Source: Alphaproteobacteria bacterium
GTDB lineage: Bacteria; Pseudomonadota; Alphaproteobacteria; UBA2136; UBA6156
Reading direction: 5' to 3'
Assembly: GCA_027489415.1 (NCBI GenBank)
Contig: JAIXZU010000001.1
Span: 1-16,182 of the forward strand
DNA: 16,182 bases
The notes under the pieces are model-generated. The model was not told the DNA's origin. It saw nothing but the letters and a program-made list of their open reading frames with translations, and ran no database searches. The first letter of the stretch is position 1, and every line of letters starts with the position of its first letter. Both the position numbers and the translations under genes were made by a program. Positions 1 to 7,743 of this stretch are shown here, in pieces.

Positions 1-801
1 GACGAATCCGGCTACACCATGAACGAAAGCCAGCAAATGAAAATGGCCGCCATCGAAGCCATGTGGGAAACCGACCCCGCCCCCGCCGGCTTCAACGTCA
101 TCGCATGGCCCAATCAAACCGAAATGCGCAATGAATTCGAGGTCAAAATCCCCTACGTGCTCGGCCTCATCGGCACCCGCAGCTTCACAACCGAAATGCC
201 CGGTATTCACGACCTCCTCGCCGAATCCCGCACACGTCTGGACACCGGCAAACTCGCCTACGAAGCCCTCAAAGCCGTCCGCGCCAACCCGCAGGACACC
301 GACGCCCGCACCCGCCTGAACACCCACGCAGAAGACCTCGGCTACGGCCTGCTCATCAAGGCGAAAGGCTACGACCCCACCACTGCCACACCGGAACAGC
401 TGGACCTCGTCAACCAAACGCTGGTGCCGAACGTGCCGGTCCTGTTCTGGAGCTTCCGCATCATGGTCGCCTGCGGCATGTGGTTCATCATCTTGTTTGC
501 CATGTCCTTCTGGTATGCTTCCAAGCGCCGGTTCGAACCGAACTGGGTCCAGCGCGCCGCCCTCTATAGCCTCCCGCTGCCATGGGTCGCTACAGAACTC
601 GGCTGGATCGTCGCCGAATACGGCCGCCAACCATGGGCGATACAGGACGTCCTCCCCGTCGGCATGGCCGCCAGCGCCACCTCCGGCTCACTGGTCCTCA
701 CCAGCCTCATGGCCTTCGTCCTGTTCTACACAACCCTGCTGATCATCGACATCAAGCTCATGGTCAAATACGCCCAAAAAGGCCCCCAACCGATCATCTA
801 A
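1..801 (+). CDS. cydA: Cytochrome bd ubiquinol oxidase subunit I (C-terminal part, start outside window)
   Basis: This is the last 266 codons of the large subunit of the bd-type quinol oxidase, an inner-membrane enzyme that oxidises quinol and reduces O2 to water without pumping protons. The frame is open from base 1, so the gene starts before the window; the internal ATG at 19 is not the start. The part seen begins in the periplasmic Q-loop (DESGYTMNE). K at 40-42 and E at 55-57, in KMAAIE, match the E. coli quinol-site pair K252/E257. The long insert that follows is of the E. coli 'long Q-loop' type. FRIMVACG carries the axial Met of haem b558 (E. coli M393), and AEYGRQPW carries the conserved Glu of the haem b595/d region (E445). 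Several membrane helices follow. cydB starts 40 bases after the stop, so the two are one operon. Family knowledge supplies the E. coli numbering; the residues themselves are visible. Confidence 0.97.
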   Translation, partial: DESGYTMNESQQMKMAAIEAMWETDPAPAGFNVIAWPNQTEMRNEFEVKIPYVLGLIGTRSFTTEMPGIHDLLAESRTRLDTGKLAYEALKAVRANPQDTDARTRLNTHAEDLGYGLLIKAKGYDPTTATPEQLDLVNQTLVPNVPVLFWSFRIMVACGMWFIILFAMSFWYASKRRFEPNWVQRAALYSLPLPWVATELGWIVAEYGRQPWAIQDVLPVGMAASATSGSLVLTSLMAFVLFYTTLLIIDIKLMVKYAQKGPQPII

Positions 802-841
802 ACACTGAAAACAGAACACGAAAACACAGGAACACAGAATT

Positions 842-2002
842 ATGATCCCCCTCCCCCTCGACTACGAAACCCTCCGCCTCATCTGGTGGGCCACCCTCGG
901 CATCCTCCTCATCGGCCTCGCGGTGATGGACGGCTTCGACATGGGCGTCGCCTTCCTTAACCCGTTCCTCGGCAAAAAGGATGTCGAAAACCGTCAGATC
1001 ATCAACACCATCGCCCCGTTCTGGGATGGTAACCAAGTCTGGCTCATCCTCGCTGGCGGTGCCATTTTCGCGGCCTTCCCCGCCATCTATGCCGCCTCGT
1101 TCAGCGGCTTTTACCTCGCTATGCTCCTCGTCCTGCTCTCGCTCATCCTGCGTCCGGTCGCACTGGAATTCCGGCAAAAGTTCGCCAAACCCAGCGCCCG
1201 TAGAGGGTGGGACTACGCCCTCTTCGCCTCCGGCCTCATCCCGCCTTTGGTCTTCGGTGTCGCCTTCGGCAACCTCTTCCTCGGCGTCCCGTTTTATCTG
1301 GACGACATGCAAATGCCCCACTACGTGGATACCTTCCTCGGTAGCTTCTTCCACCTGTTAAAACCCTTCGCCCTCCTCACCGGCGTCATCAGCGTCACCA
1401 TGCTCGCCACCCACGGCGCCGTGTTCATGGCTGCTAAGCTGGATGGCCCGGTACGCGCCCGCGCCCTCAAAACCGCCCAGTACGGCCTCCTGCTCTGGCT
1501 GGTGCTGTTTGCCATCGGCGGCCTCTGGGTCGGTCACCTGAACGGTCTGGTCATCACCTCACCCGCCATGCATGGCGGCGCTTCGGACCCTCAACTGAAA
1601 ACCGTCACCACGGTTGCCGGAGCATGGCTCGGTAACTTCCACGCCTACCCCCTGCTCTATATCGTGCCGCTGTTTGCCGTCCTGGGCGCAGTGGTCTGCT
1701 CGCTACTGCTGGCTCGTGGCAAATACGCCCTCGCCTTCGCGGCCAGCGGCAGCATGGTCGCTGGCACCGTCGCCACCGCAGGCGTCGCCCTGTTCCCGTT
1801 CATGATGACCAGCAGCCTCAACCCCGCGCATAGCTTCACAGTGTGGGACAGCACCAGCAGCCACCTCACCCTCTGGCTAATGACCCTCGCCGCCATCATC
1901 TTCGTCCCCATCGTCCTCACCTACACCGCATGGGCCTTCCACAAACTGCGGGACATCATCCGCACCGAAGACATCACCTCCGGCACCGGTCACTTCTATT
2001 AA
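842..2002 (+). CDS. cydB: Cytochrome bd ubiquinol oxidase subunit II
   Basis: 386-aa small subunit of the bd quinol oxidase, an integral inner-membrane protein that pairs with CydA to hold the haem b595/d site. It is full length (E. coli CydB is 379 aa). The N-terminus has the family signature LDYETLRLIWW, then AVMDGFDMGV and IAPFWDGNQVWLI; SGFYLAM and GVAFGNL follow, and near the C-terminus WDSTSSHLTLWLM. Multiple hydrophobic helices run along the whole length. The ATG at 842 is supported by an AGGAA at 828-832 nine bases upstream and by alignment to the family N-terminus. The 40-base gap to cydA and the 29-base gap to cydX indicate one transcript. All four Glu codons are GAA, and nine of the ten Leu codons in the first 60 are CTC, in contrast to the - strand genes nearby. 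Confidence 0.98.
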   Translation: MIPLPLDYETLRLIWWATLGILLIGLAVMDGFDMGVAFLNPFLGKKDVENRQIINTIAPFWDGNQVWLILAGGAIFAAFPAIYAASFSGFYLAMLLVLLSLILRPVALEFRQKFAKPSARRGWDYALFASGLIPPLVFGVAFGNLFLGVPFYLDDMQMPHYVDTFLGSFFHLLKPFALLTGVISVTMLATHGAVFMAAKLDGPVRARALKTAQYGLLLWLVLFAIGGLWVGHLNGLVITSPAMHGGASDPQLKTVTTVAGAWLGNFHAYPLLYIVPLFAVLGAVVCSLLLARGKYALAFAASGSMVAGTVATAGVALFPFMMTSSLNPAHSFTVWDSTSSHLTLWLMTLAAIIFVPIVLTYTAWAFHKLRDIIRTEDITSGTGHFY

Positions 2003-2031
2003 TCAAATCAACATAACAGAAAGCAAACATC

Positions 2032-2148
2032 ATGTGGTACTTCGCCTGGGTCCTCGGCCTCCCCCTCGCCGTCCTCTTCGGCATCCTGAATGCAATGTGG
2101 CTGGACTCCCACCTCGACCGCCAATCCCGCAAGTCAAAGGAGTCCTAA
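2032..2148 (+). CDS. cydX: Cytochrome bd oxidase small subunit CydX
   Basis: 38-aa single-pass membrane protein. It starts MWYFAWVLGLPLAVLFG and continues ILNAMWLD, which closely matches the E. coli CydX pattern (MWYFAWILG, then INALWLE). CydX packs against CydA in the bd oxidase and stabilises the haems. The predicted helix covers about residues 4-24. A polar, basic tail follows (DRQSRKSKES). The gene lies 29 bases after cydB, the usual place for cydX. Its ribosome site is weak: the only purine run is AGAAAG at 2018-2023. The stop lies inside a small hairpin that also touches the end of the opposing gene. Recognition rests on the conserved N-terminal motif plus position. Confidence 0.93.
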   Translation: MWYFAWVLGLPLAVLFGILNAMWLDSHLDRQSRKSKES

Positions 2149-2155
2149 CCGGACT
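2141..2155. repeat. Small inverted repeat spanning the two converging stops
   Basis: AGTCC-TAACC-GGACT is a perfect 5-base inverted repeat with a 5-base loop. It contains the cydX stop (2146-2148) and touches the stop of the opposing SDR gene (2154-2156). There is no T-run on either side, so it is not a convincing intrinsic terminator. Nothing else separates the two converging genes. Confidence 0.3.
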
Positions 2156-2984
2156 AACTCCGCTCGCGCAACTGCACCAACTGGTCGCGCGTAATCACCG
2201 CCCACCAAGGCACCAGCCGGTGGGCGGTCAGTTCATCCACCTTTTCAATCACCCGTGCCAGAATCTCCGCCGCCCACCACGGCACCGGTACCATCACCCG
2301 CGTGCGTCCCATCACTTTCAGCTGTTCGGTCGCCAGCTGCCGGAAAGTCACCTCCCGTGCCCCCTCGCACACCACCACACCGCCCTTGGCCTTGGGCACA
2401 GTCAAGCTCTCCACAATCGCCCGCACCACATCCTCCACCATCACGGGCTTGAACTTCGTCCCGCCCCCGCCCATCAGCGGCATCATCGGGCTGAAACGCG
2501 TCAGCTGTTCCAGTTGCTCGGCAAACCCGCTGCCCTCACCTAAAATCAGCCCCGGCTTGACAATCTGTGCGGTAGGGAAAACCTCGCGCACCACTACCTC
2601 GGCCAACGCCTTGCTGCGCGCATACCGACTGCCACTCTCCGCACTTACACCCGCTGCGGACACATGCACCAACCTCTCCACGCCCACGTCTACCGCCACC
2701 TTAGCCAACTGCCGCACCGCATGCAGCTGGATGTCCTCAAAGCTACGCCCGCGCTCTGCTAAAATCCCCACAAGGTTCACTACTCCCCACGCACCTGCCA
2801 AGGCGCGCTTCACATCACCTGCATTGGTAATATCAGCCTTCACCATGCCGTATCCGGCCACACTCTTGCTCCGGCCCGCCACCACCACCTCAAATCCCTG
2901 CTCGGCCAGCTTGGGCAGCAGGTGCCGCCCCACAAATCCTGCCCCACCCCACACCACAATCCGTCGTTTTGCGTCTTTTGCCAT
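2154..2984 (-). CDS. NDUFA9-like atypical SDR, NAD(P)-binding protein
   Basis: 276-aa Rossmann-fold protein of the extended/atypical short-chain dehydrogenase group that includes the complex I accessory subunit NDUFA9; bacterial members are often annotated 'complex I NDUFA9 subunit family protein'. The N-terminus has a beta strand and the dinucleotide-binding turn GGAGFVG (about residues 13-19), then VVVAGRS, where a second strand contacts the cofactor ribose. ADIT (50-53), NLVGIL (70-75) and HVSAAGV follow, with YARSK (121-125) supplying the Tyr/Lys pair. KPGLILGEGSGF and the PVMVEDVVRAI region complete the core. The start at 2984 is chosen because the Rossmann fold begins eight residues in; an upstream TTG at 3053 would add 23 unrelated residues. 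The protein stops soon after TRDQLVQL, where relatives as I recall them continue for some tens of residues, so the C-terminus looks short. The substrate cannot be told from sequence. Confidence 0.85.
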   Translation of the reverse strand: MAKDAKRRIVVWGGAGFVGRHLLPKLAEQGFEVVVAGRSKSVAGYGMVKADITNAGDVKRALAGAWGVVNLVGILAERGRSFEDIQLHAVRQLAKVAVDVGVERLVHVSAAGVSAESGSRYARSKALAEVVVREVFPTAQIVKPGLILGEGSGFAEQLEQLTRFSPMMPLMGGGGTKFKPVMVEDVVRAIVESLTVPKAKGGVVVCEGAREVTFRQLATEQLKVMGRTRVMVPVPWWAAEILARVIEKVDELTAHRLVPWWAVITRDQLVQLRERS

Positions 2985-3101
2985 CTGCGTGCTTTCAGTT
3001 GCTGCAAAGGTATCAGAAAAACCGTCGCACCACCCACAGCAAGTGGCTAACAATCACGCATCTCTCTGGCTCGAAGCGCGTCGGCAGCCTAATGTCAGGG
3101 T

Positions 3102-3662
3102 GTGAGGAAAAACAACAAAACAGGCACCATCCGGCAGGCCCTCGCTGTGGCGTGCGCACTGGTGTTTGTGGGAAGCCCAACGTACGCGGACCTCACCATC
3201 ACCAAACTGGCGGACATCTCCTTCGGAACAATCGACTTCACCGACCCCACCGCCACCGGCAACATCACCCTCGCCACCAACGGCACCATCACCTACGGCG
3301 CCAACACCTCCGGTAGCGGCTTCGGTACACCGGGCCAGCTCGAACTCGCGGCGGACGTCGGCACCACCCTCGCCATCTCCTGCTCCACCGGTATCCTCGC
3401 CGCCCCTGCGGGCTCCACCCTGCCCATCACACCGGTCAACTTCGTCATCGGCGCCAGCAATGTCGGCAGCTATGCAGCGGGCACCGAATGCGCAGGCCTG
3501 AATAACTCCGTCGCCAGCCACACCATCACCGCCACCGCGTCGGAAAACACCCTCTTCATCGGCGGCCTGCTGGCGGTGGACGGCCAATCCCTCCAGAACG
3601 GCACCTACCTGAGCTCCAACCTCGGCGGCTCGCAACCCTCTTTCAGGGTCATCGTCCAATGA
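3102..3662 (+). CDS. Secreted DUF4402-like protein A, putative fimbrial subunit
   Basis: 186-aa exported beta-rich protein. The signal peptide has a basic n-region (RKNNKTGTIRQ), a hydrophobic core (ALAVACALVFVG) and a TYA|D cleavage site after residue 29. The mature part opens with LADISFGTI, typical of the DUF4402 family, followed by Thr/Gly/Asn-rich strands. Two cysteines, C94 (AISC) and C130 (ECAGL), may form a disulfide. It ends SFRVIVQ, an alternating-hydrophobic final strand like those that chaperone-usher pilins present to their chaperone. The usher start overlaps its stop by ATGA, so they are co-translated. The start is GTG: an in-frame TAA at 3090-3092 excludes longer forms, and the next in-frame GTG would remove the basic n-region. 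No well-spaced ribosome site is visible. It is paralogous to protein B (7744-8340). The DUF4402 call is from memory of the family pattern; the pilin role is inferred. A spore-coat-U-type protein is the alternative. Confidence 0.75.
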   Translation: MRKNNKTGTIRQALAVACALVFVGSPTYADLTITKLADISFGTIDFTDPTATGNITLATNGTITYGANTSGSGFGTPGQLELAADVGTTLAISCSTGILAAPAGSTLPITPVNFVIGASNVGSYAAGTECAGLNNSVASHTITATASENTLFIGGLLAVDGQSLQNGTYLSSNLGGSQPSFRVIVQ

Positions 3663-6600
3663 AGCCCCTGCACGTCTCCCTCCTGCTCTGGGCTACCGCC
3701 AGCGTCGCCCACGCCCAGCTCCAACCCATGGCCCTCCGGCCTACTGCTCCGTCAATGCCACTAATACCCATGACTGAATCCTCCCCGACCCCGCAACCCG
3801 CTCTCCAGCGCATGCAAGCACCCGCCCTACCACCCGCACCAAGCTTGGTCGCCATGCAAACCGGCTGGCCAACAACGGACATCTCCCTCACCCCCCTAAA
3901 CCGCCCCGGCCCCGCCGAACTCATGCGCCTGCGCACCGCGCCCAACCTGTCCGAACCCGTCCGCCCCCACCTCGCCATCACCCCCACGGCAGCCAACGTC
4001 ATCCCCACCTCGCGCACCACGGCTCCCTTAACCAGCGCGGCGTCTGCGCGCCTCAAGCCCGCCCTGCAACCGTTGCTGAACGCCGCTCGCGCCCCACTCA
4101 CCTCCATCACAAGCCTCACCGGCGTGCTGTCGCGCCCGCTCATGCCCAAGCCGCAGGTTGTCGCAACGCCCGTCGTCCCGACCCTCACCGACTCCGAACT
4201 CTCCCCTAACGACACCATCCCCACCATCACCCGTCCGGAAGACGAACTCCTCGCCGTGGACGTCACCATCAACACCATCCCGCGCAACACGCTGCTGGAT
4301 GTCTACCAGGACGACGCCCACACCCTCTGGCTGCCACTCACGCCCCTCGCTCAGCTCCTGGAAATCCCCATCAAGGTCAATGCCGCCGCAGGTGTCGCCC
4401 ACGGCTGGTATCAGTCGCCCACCAACACACTGGTCATCAACATGGGCACTTCCACCACCACGGTGGGCACGCAAACCTTCCCCATCACCGGCCAGATGGA
4501 AAAACACGCCACCGACCTCTTCATCCGCGCGGACGCCCTCAAATCATGGCTCGGAATCGACACGACGCTGGACTACAACCTCCTCCAGCTCTACATCACC
4601 ACACCCGCGCCTTTGCCGGGGGACCTCCGCGCCAAACGCATCGACACCTGGGCCGAAACCGAACGCGTCCGCCGCCCTACCGCCCTCCCGTCGGACACCA
4701 TCATCCCGCGCCACAGTACCTTCAGCCTCCCCGTCATGCGCCTCGGCGCCACCAGCAATCTGGCCCACTCACCGGAGGACACCGCCGCCCTCAGCAGCGG
4801 CCTCACGCTCCAAGCCGAAAACGATATTTTCGGCACCACCAGCAACTTTGCCCTGTCCTTCAGCCAGTCCCCGAATGGCGATAACGGCCTCACCGGCGGC
4901 AGCCTGCTCCTCCAGAAACGCGCAGACGACCCAACTCTCTTAGGCCCCTTGAAGGCCCGTTATGTCGGGCTGGGGGATATCACCACCAACCCGCTGCCGC
5001 TCAGCGCCCTGACCACGCGTGGCCGCGGCCTGCGCATCAACAATACGCCGGAAGGCACAGTGAATAACCCGGACCAATACATCCTCACCGGCCCCGCCCC
5101 CATCAACTGGGACGTTGAAGTCTATCAGGACCAAGCCCTCACCGCCTTCCAACGCATCGACGCCACCGGTACCTACCGCTTCACCGCCCTCCCCCTCAAA
5201 GCCGGCCGTAACGTCTTTCGTATCGTCCTCTACGGCCCGAACGGCGAACGCGACGAACGCCGCGAAACCATCTATCTGGGGGAAAACATCCCCGACGTCG
5301 GCGAAGTCCACTACGACACCGCCGTCTACCAACCCAACAAAGCCTTCATCCCCGGCATGCCCGGCAATAACTCCACCACCGCCACCACCACGCAGGCGCA
5401 GTTCACAACAGGCCTCGTCCCCAACTGGGCCGCCACCCTCGGCGCCTTCCAAACGGTGGGGGAAGCCCCCTACAGCCAGAACATCAACCCGCCCAAGCAA
5501 GGCGTCGGCACCGGCCTGCGCGGCTCCATCGGCGCCACGTATCTTACAACGGACGCCTTCACCAGTAGCGCCGGCTCCTCCCTGCAATCCACGCTGCGCA
5601 CACCCTTGACGACGACGGCGGACCTCCGCCTCGGCCAAACCCGCAACTTCAGCTACGACCCAGACGACCGCGACGAACTCACCTCAACAGACGCCGAAAT
5701 CGCCCTCCCCTTCACCGTCGGCAAAGCCAATTTCAACACCGCCTACGGCTACGGGCGCACCCTCTTCCAAACCCAGCCAACACGGCAAAGCTTCACGCAA
5801 CGCACCTCAGTGGGCGTGGGCGGTCTCAATGCCACCAACAATCTCACCTACAGCCGTCAGGCTGGAAATTCCAATCTGGATGGCACCCTCGAAACCGCCG
5901 TCCACGCCTTCGGCCGTTCCTTCAACATGGGCCTCACCTACCAGCCGGACAGCAACACGCCGTTACAACAGTTCGACCTCACCACCCAGGTCCCCCTCAG
6001 CACCAACAAGACCGCCAACATCAACTATACGCAGCAACTCACCGCCCCCAACACCGCCTCTCTCGGCACCAGTGTTTATTGGCCTGCCGGGCCTTGGGCC
6101 GTGGGTCTGCAAGGGCAGGCCAGCAGCAACGGCAACATGAATATCGGCGTCAACCTCGCCACCGCGCTGGTCCCGCAAGGCAAGGTTTCGGAACTCTCAC
6201 AGGCGCGCTGGAAACTCGCGCCACCCAACGCCACCCTCGGCCAAGGGCAGGCCCTCATCCGCGTCTTTGCGGACGAAAACAACAATATGAAGTACGACCC
6301 CACCGAACCCCTGCTCCCCAACGTCACCGTCGCCAACCGTCAGCGCGGCAGCAACGTCACCACCAACGCCCAAGGGCTGGCAGCTTTCACGGACCTCACC
6401 CCCGGCACCCTCGTCCGCTTCGAAATCGACACCAACACCCTGCCGAACATTTATCTGAAACCAGTCTCAGACACCCTCAACGTCAAGCCCCACACGGGGG
6501 ACAACGGCACGCTGGACTACGCGCTACGGTTGTATGGCGAAATCTCCGGCCAGCTCTCCACCCCGCAAGGCCCCGCCGCCAACCAGCAAATCGCCCTGTT

Positions 6601-6772
6601 CAATGAACAGAATGTGCAAGTGGACACCACCCGCACCGAATACGACGGCTACTACACATTCGGCGCCCTGCCGCTCGGCACCTACACCATTCTCACCGGC
6701 AGCACCTCACCCAGCACCATCACGCTCACCACGAAATCACGTATCAAAACGCTCAACCTTACCACCCACTAG
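3659..6772 (+). CDS. Outer-membrane fimbrial usher-like protein (TcfC/CooC-type)
   Basis: 1037-aa protein with signal peptide and AHA|Q cleavage after residue 19. Residues 20 to about 194 are an unusual Pro/Thr/Ala-rich, low-complexity stretch. A folded periplasmic domain follows (about 195-330: DELLAVDVTIN, LWLPLTPLAQLL, LFIRADALKSWLG). A long beta-strand-rich part (about 340-860) holds GLGDITTNPLPLS and, near residue 484, WDVEVYQD, then TGTYRF and NVFRIVLYGPNGE, which resembles the plug/middle domain of CS1/CFA-type ushers. Repeated amphipathic strands continue as an outer-membrane barrel. The C-terminus has an SdrD-like loop (ADENNNMKYDPTEP, about 871-884, Asp/Asn spacing like a Ca2+ loop) and a carboxypeptidase-regulatory-like beta sandwich (LYGEISGQL to YDGYYTFGALPLGTYTI). 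Ushers thread chaperone-bound subunits through the outer membrane. It overlaps gene A by ATGA and converges on the chaperone gene 20 bases away. Family assignment is by pattern, without a profile search. Confidence 0.78.
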   Translation: MKPLHVSLLLWATASVAHAQLQPMALRPTAPSMPLIPMTESSPTPQPALQRMQAPALPPAPSLVAMQTGWPTTDISLTPLNRPGPAELMRLRTAPNLSEPVRPHLAITPTAANVIPTSRTTAPLTSAASARLKPALQPLLNAARAPLTSITSLTGVLSRPLMPKPQVVATPVVPTLTDSELSPNDTIPTITRPEDELLAVDVTINTIPRNTLLDVYQDDAHTLWLPLTPLAQLLEIPIKVNAAAGVAHGWYQSPTNTLVINMGTSTTTVGTQTFPITGQMEKHATDLFIRADALKSWLGIDTTLDYNLLQLYITTPAPLPGDLRAKRIDTWAETERVRRPTALPSDTIIPRHSTFSLPVMRLGATSNLAHSPEDTAALSSGLTLQAENDIFGTTSNFALSFSQSPNGDNGLTGGSLLLQKRADDPTLLGPLKARYVGLGDITTNPLPLSALTTRGRGLRINNTPEGTVNNPDQYILTGPAPINWDVEVYQDQALTAFQRIDATGTYRFTALPLKAGRNVFRIVLYGPNGERDERRETIYLGENIPDVGEVHYDTAVYQPNKAFIPGMPGNNSTTATTTQAQFTTGLVPNWAATLGAFQTVGEAPYSQNINPPKQGVGTGLRGSIGATYLTTDAFTSSAGSSLQSTLRTPLTTTADLRLGQTRNFSYDPDDRDELTSTDAEIALPFTVGKANFNTAYGYGRTLFQTQPTRQSFTQRTSVGVGGLNATNNLTYSRQAGNSNLDGTLETAVHAFGRSFNMGLTYQPDSNTPLQQFDLTTQVPLSTNKTANINYTQQLTAPNTASLGTSVYWPAGPWAVGLQGQASSNGNMNIGVNLATALVPQGKVSELSQARWKLAPPNATLGQGQALIRVFADENNNMKYDPTEPLLPNVTVANRQRGSNVTTNAQGLAAFTDLTPGTLVRFEIDTNTLPNIYLKPVSDTLNVKPHTGDNGTLDYALRLYGEISGQLSTPQGPAANQQIALFNEQNVQVDTTRTEYDGYYTFGALPLGTYTILTGSTSPSTITLTTKSRIKTLNLTTH

Positions 6773-6792
6773 GAATGGGGGAAGCGTAAAGC

Positions 6793-7620
6793 CTATTCAG
6801 CCGTCACGTCCGCAACCAGCGGCTCACGGCCTTCCCGCTCCAGCCGCACCTGCAATTTCTTGCTCTGCAAGGCCTGCAAACTGGCCTGCACGTCATCCTT
6901 AATCGGCATCGTAATCGTCACCATGTCCGCCTCGCGGTACACATGCATGTTCCGCTGCGGCACAAGGTTCACACTGTCATTTCCGGCTTCCACCACACGC
7001 ACCAGCCCGCTGGCCTCACCATTCCCACTGCGTGCCAAAGTCACCTGCACCGCCGGTCGCCCGTTCTTCTGCACCACCAGCTTGCCACCCTTCAACTGAA
7101 GGTCGGACTCCACCTTGCCGCGCTGGTAAATCAACGGCAGTCCCACACTATACGCCGCCTGTAATTTCATTTTAAAACCACTCTTGCCCGCATCAATCTC
7201 CGCCTGTTCCGCAGCCGTGGGCTTCACCACTTCATCAAACAGCAGGTGGGTGTGGTACTCACCCTCGGCCAATCCTTCGGGCGGGGTCACCATCACACGC
7301 ACCGTCTGGCGCTGGCCGGGCTGCAGCGTAATCTGCCGCGGCATAAAACGCAGCATCCGCTTGGCACTGTAAGGGAAATCCTCGCGCTTGATGATATTCC
7401 CATGCTCGTCCATCACATGGTCTTCCATCACCACCTTATACGTCAGCTCTTTCTGGGAACGGTTGGTCAGCGTCAGCACTTCACTGGTTTTGGTGTCACT
7501 TAAAAAAATCCGCAGCGGCGCAATACCCAACAGGTTTTCAGCCTGTGCGGATGCCATTCCGGCCAGTGCCAACACCATGCTTCCGGTTACCATCCAGAAA
7601 GTCCTGCGCAAAGTCATCAT
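6793..7620 (-). CDS. PapD-like periplasmic fimbrial chaperone
   Basis: 275-aa exported protein with a signal peptide (basic MMTLRRTF, hydrophobic WMVTGSMVLALAGMA, cleavage at ASA|Q or AQA|E). Domain 1 (about 28-168) is PapD-like: IAPLRIFL, SEVLTLTNRSQKELTYKV, then MPRQITLQPGQRQTVRV, the typical 'PR...L.PG..Q.VR' chaperone strand, and YSVGLPLIYQRGK. R37 and R167 sit roughly where PapD has its subunit-anchoring Arg8 and Lys112. Domain 2 (about 170-275) is a second Ig-like sandwich. Such chaperones complete the fold of pilin subunits by donating a strand and deliver them to the usher. Two ATGs lie in tandem (7620 and 7617); an AAAGGGG ribosome site ends 4 bases before the first and 7 before the second, so the second may be used. 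It lies downstream of gene B beyond a strong terminator. The usher and gene A, its likely partners, are on the other strand. Confidence 0.85.
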   Translation of the reverse strand: MMTLRRTFWMVTGSMVLALAGMASAQAENLLGIAPLRIFLSDTKTSEVLTLTNRSQKELTYKVVMEDHVMDEHGNIIKREDFPYSAKRMLRFMPRQITLQPGQRQTVRVMVTPPEGLAEGEYHTHLLFDEVVKPTAAEQAEIDAGKSGFKMKLQAAYSVGLPLIYQRGKVESDLQLKGGKLVVQKNGRPAVQVTLARSGNGEASGLVRVVEAGNDSVNLVPQRNMHVYREADMVTITMPIKDDVQASLQALQSKKLQVRLEREGREPLVADVTAE

Positions 7621-7702
7621 AAGTCCCCTTTATCTTCTTGCCTGAAGCCTAACATAAACTCCCGCCTCACCATATTCGCCGCCCACCATTCCAGCAGAAA
7701 AC

Positions 7703-7728
7703 AAAAAAAGGAGGGGGCACCCCCTCCT
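7703..7728 (-). terminator. Rho-independent terminator after DUF4402-like gene B
   Basis: A 9-bp perfect GC-rich stem, AGGAGGGGG at 7709-7717 pairing with CCCCCTCCT at 7720-7728, with a two-base loop. On the - strand it is followed directly by seven T residues (7709-7703). It lies 15 bases past the stop of gene B and about 80 bases before the chaperone start, so it would end or reduce transcripts of B before the chaperone. Read on the + strand there is no T-run, so it acts one way. Confidence 0.9.
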
Positions 7729-7743
7729 CAAACCAGTCAATCC

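Noticed and set aside
802..841. A/C-rich repetitive stretch with several GAACAC/AACAC units between cydA and cydB
   Set aside because: Units are irregular and the stretch is only 40 bases; it looks like an unstructured leader around the cydB ribosome site.
2985..3053. Upstream TTG start for the NDUFA9-like gene
   Set aside because: It adds 23 residues unlike the family; the Rossmann fold begins right after the ATG at 2984.
3092..3316. ATG at 3092 as the start of a separate small + gene
   Set aside because: It reads in a different frame into the subunit A gene and gives a His/Arg-rich product without any signal peptide or domain.
3102..3662. Calling subunit A a spore-coat-U (SCPU) protein
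   Set aside because: SCPU proteins also pair with PapD/usher genes, but the LxFGTI opening, the GGxL motif and the ending fit the DUF4402 pattern better. Left as an alternative only.
6773..6792. Gap between usher and chaperone stops examined for a terminator
   Set aside because: No inverted repeat or T-run is present in these 20 bases.
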